A stretch of 54,618 bases of DNA, taken from contig LSSI01000024.1 in the NCBI GenBank assembly GCA_001595945.1, forward strand, positions 1-54,618. Reading direction: 5' to 3'. Origin of the DNA: Thermoplasmatales archaeon SM1-50. GTDB lineage: Archaea > Thermoplasmatota > E2 > DHVEG-1. Made by a program: the position numbers and the translations under genes. The notes under the pieces are model-generated. The model saw nothing but the letters and a program-made list of their open reading frames with translations, did no database searches and was not told the DNA's origin. Positions 49,152-54,618 of the stretch are shown here, in pieces (the first letter of the stretch is position 1; each line of letters starts with the position of its first letter).

Positions 49152-50876
49152 TCACATCTCCGTAGGTGCAGATATTCCTAACAATTCTAATCCATTGTAA
49201 AGTACAATTTTTGTAGCATGAACAAGTGCAAGCCGCGAAGAGCGAAGAAGTTCATTTTCTTCACAAAGCACAGGGCAATCCCGATAAAATTGATTAAAAA
49301 CAGATGCCGTTTCAAAAAGATAGTTTGCGATGATATGGGGTTTGCAGTTATTACACGCATCCTCAATCATAAGGGGAAACCATGCAAGTTTTTTAATAAG
49401 AGTAATCTCAGAATGATTTGTCAATAACGGAGCGTGGAAGGTATCCTCCTTGATAGATATTTTTGAAAGGATGCTACAAGCTCTTGCATGAGCATATTGA
49501 ACGAATGGGACTGCATTTCCCTCAAAATTCAAGGCTTCTTCCCAGGTAAAGATTATGTCTTTTTCCGGTTGAACTTTTATAATATTGTATCGCAGAGAGC
49601 CGATACCAATGAGCTCTGCAATTTTTCTCATTTGTGATTCTGTAAGTTCATTATCTCTCCTTTTTCTTACTTCTTCGTATGCATGTTCGATGCATTCATC
49701 GATGAGTTCATCAAGATAGACTACACGTCCTCGTCGTGTAGACATTTTACCACCAGGTAAAGACACAAATGCATAGAAAACAACTTGTGGAAGAATCTTG
49801 ACTTTTAGAAGCTCAAGAGCGACTTTTACTTGTTTTGATTCAAGTTTATGATCTTCTCCGAGAATATTTATAAGGATGTCGGCCTGTTGTGCTTTCCATT
49901 GATGATATGCGATATCCCGTGTTGCATAAAGGGTTGTTCCGTCGCTTCTTAAAAAGAAAAATTTAGTATTTCTCCCATGAATACCAAATGGTTCCATATC
50001 TATGTAGAATGCTGCATCCTGTTCTCTACAATATGGTGTCTGTTTTAATCCTTTTATAACGCGTTCGATACTTTTATCATATATAAATGTTGATTCAGGA
50101 ATAAATGTATCAATATGAATGTTAATTCGTTGGAGGCTTTGTTTTATACCTTCTAGTACTGGAGCATACGAAGCATGAATCATTTCAATGGTTTTGTGGT
50201 CACCGCCTTCTAATTTTTTTACAATATCGCTTATTTGTTCTGCAATCCTAGGCTCTGTTTTCATCTGTTCATTCGCTATTTGGTAGTATCCCACCATTTG
50301 ATGATCCGCCTTAATAGTAGTAGAAGAAGGTATGTTTTTTTGTTCTAGATTGTTGACTCCCCAAGCAAGAATTGCGACCTGTTTTCCCATGTCATCAAGA
50401 TAGAATTGTGATTCAACATCATATCCGGCAGCTTTGAAGATACGAACGAGAGTATCACCAATAATTGGATTTCGAGCTCTCCCTACATGCAGCGGACCGT
50501 TTGGGTTTGCAGAAGTATGTTCAATAATAACCTTTTTTTTCTGTTTTTTAAGATGACCATATATTTCTTTTTTCTCCAGGATAGAACGGAGTGTCAACGA
50601 TATCAATTGAGTATTGTTTATGAAAACGTTTACATAACCGCCTTTGGCTTCTACTTTTGTGATCCATATGCTTTTTGAAATTTCTGTTGAAATCTCCTTT
50701 GCTATATCATTCGGTGATTTTTTTAGGAGAGGTGCAAGTTGAAAACAAGGGAAGGCAAAATCACCCATGGTATCTGGGGGTATTTCGATTTTAATTTCAC
50801 AAGTTATTTTGTGTGATACAAGTATTTTTTGTATCTGTGATATTATTTCTTTTTTACATTCGTCAAGTGGATACAT
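49152..50876 (-). CDS. argS: Arginyl-tRNA synthetase
   Basis: 574 residues, class Ia. N-terminal additional domain (IEIPPDTMGDFAFPCFQL), HIGH-like motif HVGRARNPIIGD at ~129, KMSKS-like KMSTRRG at ~378 and the C-terminal DALR anticodon-binding domain (VQYAHARACSIL). HVGR in place of HIGH is usual for archaeal ArgRS. First gene of an operon with the radical SAM gene. A 298-bp AT-rich gap lies upstream. Confidence 0.96.
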   Translation of the reverse strand: MYPLDECKKEIISQIQKILVSHKITCEIKIEIPPDTMGDFAFPCFQLAPLLKKSPNDIAKEISTEISKSIWITKVEAKGGYVNVFINNTQLISLTLRSILEKKEIYGHLKKQKKKVIIEHTSANPNGPLHVGRARNPIIGDTLVRIFKAAGYDVESQFYLDDMGKQVAILAWGVNNLEQKNIPSSTTIKADHQMVGYYQIANEQMKTEPRIAEQISDIVKKLEGGDHKTIEMIHASYAPVLEGIKQSLQRINIHIDTFIPESTFIYDKSIERVIKGLKQTPYCREQDAAFYIDMEPFGIHGRNTKFFFLRSDGTTLYATRDIAYHQWKAQQADILINILGEDHKLESKQVKVALELLKVKILPQVVFYAFVSLPGGKMSTRRGRVVYLDELIDECIEHAYEEVRKRRDNELTESQMRKIAELIGIGSLRYNIIKVQPEKDIIFTWEEALNFEGNAVPFVQYAHARACSILSKISIKEDTFHAPLLTNHSEITLIKKLAWFPLMIEDACNNCKPHIIANYLFETASVFNQFYRDCPVLCEENELLRSSRLALVHATKIVLYNGLELLGISAPTEM

Positions 50877-51135
50877 AATATATTTTGGGAATTGTCTAGG
50901 CGTTATAAGGTTTTGTCATCGCGTTTCTTTATTTTTATGATCAAAAAAAGATTTCAGTTTCTTTTTTTGATTTTAAGTTACAGTTTATTTTGATTTCCTA
51001 TAATAGGAGCATTAAAAGTTGTCTAATAAAAAGTAGTTATATTGATCTTTCCTTTAATAATCAGTCATTTCGTATTGCATTTGCTACAGATTAATAGAAT
51101 CCTGCTTAATTAAAATCAATAATAAAAACCGTTAA

Positions 51136-51163
51136 TATTAATAAGTTATAATCGTATTAATAA
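51136..51163 (+). promoter_or_regulatory. Direct repeat before the RHH gene (possible operator)
   Basis: TATTAATAA occurs at 51136-51144 and 51155-51163, start to start 19 bp, and the first copy overlaps the palindrome TTAATATTAA (51132-51141). It lies ~20 bp upstream of the RHH gene start, so it overlaps the promoter. Ribbon-helix-helix proteins often bind such repeats and repress themselves. Low sequence complexity makes chance likely. The rest of the gap 50877-51135 shows nothing else. Confidence 0.3.
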
Positions 51164-51183
51164 TTACATAGTGGATGGGATGT

Positions 51184-51618
51184 ATGGGTAAAACAATCGC
51201 TTTAAAACTTACTGAAAAAGAGCAACATATTGTCGCACAATTCAATAAACAGGGATTGAGTAACAGTGATCTTTTAAGAAATGCACTTCATCAATATATT
51301 GCTAATATCTCTGAATTTTCATCGACAGGCGATAAGATAGAGAATGTTTTTATTAATGATAAAAAAGAACAGATACGTGTTTCTGAATCTTTTGTTGAAC
51401 TTAAACAAGAGATGCAACATTTACGAGAACAGTTGACAAAAACACAAAAGCAGATTGAAAGCAATATGATGTCGCTTGAGAGAACATTGTATCTGTTCTC
51501 TATATCAAATCCAATATCTCAACAACTCCCATCACCAATTACACTTGATATTGCTCAGGATATTCACCAGCAGGTTGATGAGTTTCTCAATAAACGGTTA
51601 CAAAAAGTAGGGGAATAA
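51184..51618 (+). CDS. Ribbon-helix-helix-like protein with coiled coil
   Basis: About 144 residues. The N-terminal ~45 residues fit a CopG/RHH fold (KTIALKLTEKEQHIVAQFNK, then SNSDLLRNALHQYIANI). Residues ~75-115 form a coiled coil (FVELKQEMQHLREQLTKTQK). The C-terminal part (DIAQDIHQQVDEFLNKRL) is helical. It probably dimerises and binds DNA; the coiled coil may link it to a partner. ATG 51184 is chosen; ATG 51175 adds three residues. It converges with a response regulator gene 18 bp away. Confidence 0.7.
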   Translation: MGKTIALKLTEKEQHIVAQFNKQGLSNSDLLRNALHQYIANISEFSSTGDKIENVFINDKKEQIRVSESFVELKQEMQHLREQLTKTQKQIESNMMSLERTLYLFSISNPISQQLPSPITLDIAQDIHQQVDEFLNKRLQKVGE

Positions 51619-51636
51619 AAGATAGAATTCTCAAAA

Positions 51637-52011
51637 TTATTTTGGTTTAATAAAATATTCTTTTACTGTTTGTAATAATTGTCTGGTATCAAAAGGTTTG
51701 TTGATGAAATTTTTGATATATTGTTTAAGATCATCAGATTTCAAGGCACATTCATCTTTATCTGATATCATAAAAAAAATATTTCCTTTGTTTAAACCCT
51801 TTATTACTATCTTACGAATTGTGGTCCATCCATCCATATGAGGCATCATAATATCCATTAAGATGACGCCTTTAAACCCGTTTTCGAGTTCTTGGATACA
51901 ATCCTCTCCACAAGGGACAGTGAACACCTCAAATCCTTCTGATTCAAAAAGTTCGCGGATTGTAATCAAAATATCAGGATCATCGTCAACAATCATGATC
52001 TTTTTTTGCAT
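51637..52011 (-). CDS. Single-domain response regulator (CheY-like)
   Basis: 124 residues from ATG 52011 (an in-frame ATG at 52062 adds 17 residues before the usual start MQKKIMIVDDD). Receiver domain: DDDPD acidic pocket, Asp53 in LMDIMMPHMDG, Lys in FINKPFD. No output domain. It resembles but is not close to the 47274-47636 regulator. Located between the RHH gene and the KaiC-like region. Confidence 0.92.
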   Translation of the reverse strand: MQKKIMIVDDDPDILITIRELFESEGFEVFTVPCGEDCIQELENGFKGVILMDIMMPHMDGWTTIRKIVIKGLNKGNIFFMISDKDECALKSDDLKQYIKNFINKPFDTRQLLQTVKEYFIKPK

Positions 52012-52118
52012 CCGTAGGTGAAATACATGTAAAACATAATAAATTTTTTGTGGCAAAAGCAAAAAAAAATCATTCTCATACCTTCTCTTAATGAGAGAAC
52101 GACGAAAGTATAGGATCT

Positions 52119-52373
52119 CTAGGTTACCATCGGATCAAATATATCCCTATTTTCGGTTGATTTTGCCTGTTGACGTCCATTTAATCGTTTTGCTAAATGA
52201 TATAAAAAATTTTTCTCAATCGTTTCAACATGCCGTTTGCTTAGATTTGTCTTTCGAATTAATATTTCTCCTTTTTCATTGATAACTTCGATAATACCTC
52301 GCTCTGGGTCTGATATAACCTTGAAAACTTTTCCTTTTGTTTGAAGCCAGTCCCAGATATGCTCACTTGTCAT
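52119..52373 (-). CDS. Small protein, KaiC-associated family (copy 1)
   Basis: 84 residues, likely a small alpha/beta domain: EHIWDWLQTKGKVFKVISDP, GIIEVINEKGEILIRKTNLS, then the helix HVETIEKNFLYHLAKRL. A paralogue lies at 53417-53644 with the same pattern (starts MT..., K-x-I-S, E-x-G-x-I-x-I, I-x-R-x-T-x-L-S/T, V-x-T-I-E). Both are on the minus strand and each is divergent from a KaiC-like gene. No known family is recognised. TATA-like GTTTATATAC at ~52418-52430 drives it. Confidence 0.75.
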   Translation of the reverse strand: MTSEHIWDWLQTKGKVFKVISDPERGIIEVINEKGEILIRKTNLSKRHVETIEKNFLYHLAKRLNGRQQAKSTENRDIFDPMVT

Positions 52374-52514
52374 GAATATTCCTTAATTATTATATAATTT
52401 TGAGTTGTTTTATGAGTATATAAACATTCCGACAGGACGGGAAAAACATGGAAAATCTAGAATTTCTTCCATTAATAAAGACGTTTTTGCATTCTGACAA
52501 ACTAACAGTTAGTG

Positions 52515-52525
52515 TTTATATATTA
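52515..52525 (+). promoter_or_regulatory. TATA box upstream of the first KaiC-like gene
   Basis: TTTATATATTA; would place transcription start near 52545 and give a ~100-nt leader holding a 17-codon ORF. A second element, TTTATATAA at 52612-52620, would give a nearly leaderless mRNA (start near 52641). Sequence cannot tell which is used. Confidence 0.35.
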
Positions 52526-52577
52526 TAATTTAAAGAATGGACACATTACAAAAGAAAATAATAGAGAGGGTTTGAAA

Positions 52578-52631
52578 ATGATTCATGAAAAAATGAAAAT
52601 CGTTAGAATTCTTTATATAAAAGCTTTTTAA
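52578..52631 (+). CDS. Possible 17-codon leader ORF
   Basis: ATG 52578 to TAA 52629-52631, reading MIHEKMKIVRILYIKAF, with AGAGGG 7 nt upstream, a better ribosome site than that of the KaiC-like gene. It ends 15 nt before ATG 52647. It could be a leader peptide, or chance in AT-rich DNA. Only relevant if the TATA box at 52515 is used. Confidence 0.25.
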   Translation: MIHEKMKIVRILYIKAF

Positions 52632-52646
52632 TTAAGTGGTTTTGTA

Positions 52647-53426
52647 ATGTATGAAAAGAATATAGAAGAATCAGAAAAGGAACGGGTAATCAAGACCTAC
52701 ATTCCCGGGTTTGATGAGTTATTTGCAGAAGGTGGTATACCAAAAGGAAATTCTGTGTTAGTCGCAGGTGGGACTGGGACAGGAAAGAGCACATTTTGCA
52801 GACAGATTTGTTATACACTTGTTACCCTTGGAAAAAATTGTATGTATGTTAGTTTTGAGGAAAGCATCGAGAAGATTGAGCGGAGTATGGCCTCATTTGG
52901 TTGGAATGCAAAAAAATATATTGATTTTGGATATCTACTTATCCAAAAGATTAATCCTCTTGATATTTTACGGATGAAGTTTGGTTCAGTTAGTGGTTCT
53001 GGGTCAGCAACAGAACTGTCATATAAGATTAAACCGTTGATTATCCCAAAGGATTTTCATCCGGAAGTCATCGTGGTTGATTCGTTAACCGCTGTGATTT
53101 CTGCGTCAATTAGTAAAGAAAAAAATTACAGAGTGTATTTACAGCAATTGTTTAGCTTCTTTGAAGAGACCGGGGCGACATCTTTTTTAATTACAGAAAC
53201 AGAGCCGATGCCAACGAGATTTAGTGACACGGGTATTGAGGAGTTTTTAGCTGATGGGATCCTTGTGTTATATAATATTCAACGAGGGGACCAGCGAGAA
53301 AATGCTATCGAAGTATTGAAGATGCGATATTCAAACCATGAGAAGAAGGTGTTTTCTATGGATATTTCCAGTCAGGGGATAATAGTCTACCCTGAAAGAA
53401 AAGTCATGCTGCCTGTTTATAAATAG
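52647..53426 (+). CDS. KaiC-like RecA-fold ATPase (1)
   Basis: 259 residues, one RecA/KaiC domain. GFDELFAEGGIPKGNSVLVA, Walker A GGTGTGKST (~41-49), catalytic Glu region SFEES, Walker B VIVVDSLTAVIS, and FLITETEPMPTRF with EEFLADGILVLYNI typical of the family. Such proteins act in archaeal signalling and motility control; partners are often response regulators. It is divergent from copy 1 of the small protein family. The end overlaps copy 2 of that family by 10 bp. Confidence 0.9.
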   Translation: MYEKNIEESEKERVIKTYIPGFDELFAEGGIPKGNSVLVAGGTGTGKSTFCRQICYTLVTLGKNCMYVSFEESIEKIERSMASFGWNAKKYIDFGYLLIQKINPLDILRMKFGSVSGSGSATELSYKIKPLIIPKDFHPEVIVVDSLTAVISASISKEKNYRVYLQQLFSFFEETGATSFLITETEPMPTRFSDTGIEEFLADGILVLYNIQRGDQRENAIEVLKMRYSNHEKKVFSMDISSQGIIVYPERKVMLPVYK

Positions 53427-53644
53427 TTGAAAGGCTCTTTACTATCACCGATCTTTTTAAGGGCGTAGGTTGCGAAAATAAGTTCTATTGTTTTGACTTG
53501 TTGTCTCGTTAGTCCTGTTCGTCGGAGTATAATATTATCGCATTCATCGTAGATAGAAATGGTGCCTGATTCTTTGTTTGATATAGCTTTGAGGATTCTA
53601 TTATTTAGCACCCATATCCAGATATTTATGTCTTTGGCAGTCAT
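53417..53644 (-). CDS. Small protein, KaiC-associated family (copy 2)
   Basis: 75 residues, paralogous to 52119-52373: MTAKDINIWIWVLNNRILKA, SNKESGTISIYDECDNIILR, TGLTRQQVKTIELIFATYAL. The shared positions match along the whole length, apart from a C-terminal tail absent here. Divergent from the second KaiC-like gene (170 bp apart) and convergent, overlapping, with the first. Function unknown; a regulator or adaptor of the neighbouring ATPase is the natural guess. Confidence 0.75.
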   Translation of the reverse strand: MTAKDINIWIWVLNNRILKAISNKESGTISIYDECDNIILRRTGLTRQQVKTIELIFATYALKKIGDSKEPFNYL

Positions 53645-53813
53645 ATCATCTAATCTCGTTTCTCTATATTATATATTTTACATTATAAATATATAAATAT
53701 TCCCATAAATATTAATATACTATAAGAAAACCATGTCAATAATCTGCACGCAATGATGATTGGATACAACAAATTATTATATACGCATACCTATACGGTT
53801 TTGAGGGTGGATC

Positions 53814-54572
53814 ATGTCACTCATCCAAACGGATAATAAAACCATAGTGGGAAAATTAGAAAGAGTTAAAACAGGAGTTAGAGGACTTGATGAATTACTT
53901 TCAGGTGGTCTACCAAAGTATAGCGTTATTCTGGTTTCTGGTCCACCAGGAAGTGGAAAATCTATCTTTTGTATCCAATTTCTCGCAAAAGGGATAGAAG
54001 AAGGAAAAAAATGTCTATATCTAACCTTGGATAAAAAAATCGAAGGACTTCTACTTCAAGCAGCAGAACTTGATCTAAATTTGGAACCGGCAATCCAAAG
54101 CGGACAGATCAAATTTTTATTTCTCAACATTAACAAAAAACTCATCTACGAAAGTATGATCAACGAGATTCTATCCGGTAATTACGATCGTGTTGTTCTT
54201 GACTCTATTACACCACTCTCCGAAATGCCGATATATATCAACAATCCTGAATTCAACAACGAAGTCGAAAACATTGATCACGAAGAGGTAAGCACAGGCA
54301 GTCTCCCTGTTCGACGATTACATCTACATTATATCATGAATGCCTTAGAAACAGCAAAATGCACCGCAGTAGTTACCTCGGAATTACCATCCAGTTCTAC
54401 AAACTACTCGCGTGATGGACTCTCGGAATTCCTCGCTGATGGTGTCATTCTGCTTAGTCTTGATCCAACCATGGATCGGCGCAAACTTGCAGTAATGAAA
54501 ATGCGAAGTACCAAACATACACTTAAACCTCAGAACATTGAGATTGGCAAAGGTGGCATACAGATAGTCTAA
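53814..54572 (+). CDS. KaiC-like RecA-fold ATPase (2)
   Basis: 252 residues, one RecA/KaiC domain. GVRGLDELLSGGLPKYSVIL, Walker A GPPGSGKSI (~43-51), LTLDKKIEG, Walker B RVVLDSITPLS, SEFLADGVILLSLD and MRSTKH at the C-terminus. Residues ~138-165 (NPEFNNEVENIDHEEVSTGS) form an acidic insertion not present in copy 1. GGGTGGATC precedes the ATG. The sequence of both copies is similar in plan but not closely identical, so the duplication is old. The last 46 bp of the window hold nothing recognisable. Confidence 0.9.
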   Translation: MSLIQTDNKTIVGKLERVKTGVRGLDELLSGGLPKYSVILVSGPPGSGKSIFCIQFLAKGIEEGKKCLYLTLDKKIEGLLLQAAELDLNLEPAIQSGQIKFLFLNINKKLIYESMINEILSGNYDRVVLDSITPLSEMPIYINNPEFNNEVENIDHEEVSTGSLPVRRLHLHYIMNALETAKCTAVVTSELPSSSTNYSRDGLSEFLADGVILLSLDPTMDRRKLAVMKMRSTKHTLKPQNIEIGKGGIQIV

Positions 54573-54618
54573 GAGTTATGTTGCATTACAGACCACCAAA
54601 AGAACTGCGGGCGCTTTT

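Overview
The window looks like a chromosomal piece of an AT-rich archaeon, most likely an uncultured euryarchaeote of Thermoplasmatota type; the lineage is inferred from gene content only and is not certain. Archaeal markers are a membrane-anchored LonB protease, archaeal NadM, class I CCA-adding enzyme, Nog1 and YchF GTPases, CTP-dependent riboflavin kinase with a winged helix, TrpB2 with an ACT-domain regulator, TATA boxes about 25-35 bp before several start codons (some transcripts probably leaderless), and Shine-Dalgarno sites of GGTG/GGAG type elsewhere. Several genes look bacterial in origin: NAD+-dependent DNA ligase, PolX, an E. coli-like FbaB aldolase, MetF/MetV, and multi-PAS histidine kinase signalling. 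No rRNA, tRNA, CRISPR array or insertion sequence was found.

Layout. 1-1.8 kb: the N-terminal part of a secreted PKD-domain protein, a frameshifted gene remnant and a small wHTH protein. 2-8 kb: Nog1 diverging from an operon of wHTH protein, riboflavin kinase, PolX, LigA and a Cys-rich DUF6485-like protein. 8-12.3 kb: a stand-alone RAM domain with a small membrane protein, the PLP synthase pair pdxS-pdxT, and trpB2 divergent from an ACT-domain regulator across a repeat-bearing promoter region. 12.3-19.7 kb (minus strand): FbaB aldolase, threonine dehydrogenase, a large RND exporter and metV-metF.

19.8-30.1 kb is a visibly AT-richer isoprenoid/membrane island: a small membrane protein, a CruF-like carotenoid hydratase, a DGGGP-synthase-like UbiA protein, a frameshifted and truncated UbiA remnant, a geranylgeranyl reductase, a CrtI/CrtD-like desaturase, and two more UbiA paralogues in opposite orientation around a 1059-residue secreted/membrane protein. 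Together these can be read as a pathway making and modifying a long isoprenoid (C50 carotenoid or saturated lipid); phytoene synthase is not in the window.

30.1-39.4 kb is mostly housekeeping: nadM, lonB (with a perfect 18-bp dyad near its predicted transcription start), a bactofilin-like polymer protein, ychF, a TatD-like hydrolase, thpR, a PAP2-like membrane enzyme and cca. 39.4-43.1 kb encodes a 1225-residue surface protein with a beta-helix and a PKD domain.

43.1-54.6 kb is rich in signalling genes: a wHTH effector following a six-PAS histidine kinase, two single-domain response regulators, a ribbon-helix-helix/coiled-coil protein, and two KaiC-like ATPases, each divergent from a small paralogous protein of 75-84 residues. 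This repeated [small protein (-) / KaiC-like ATPase (+)] unit is the best candidate in the window for an undescribed system. ArgRS, a radical SAM protein and an unknown 175-residue protein lie inside this region.
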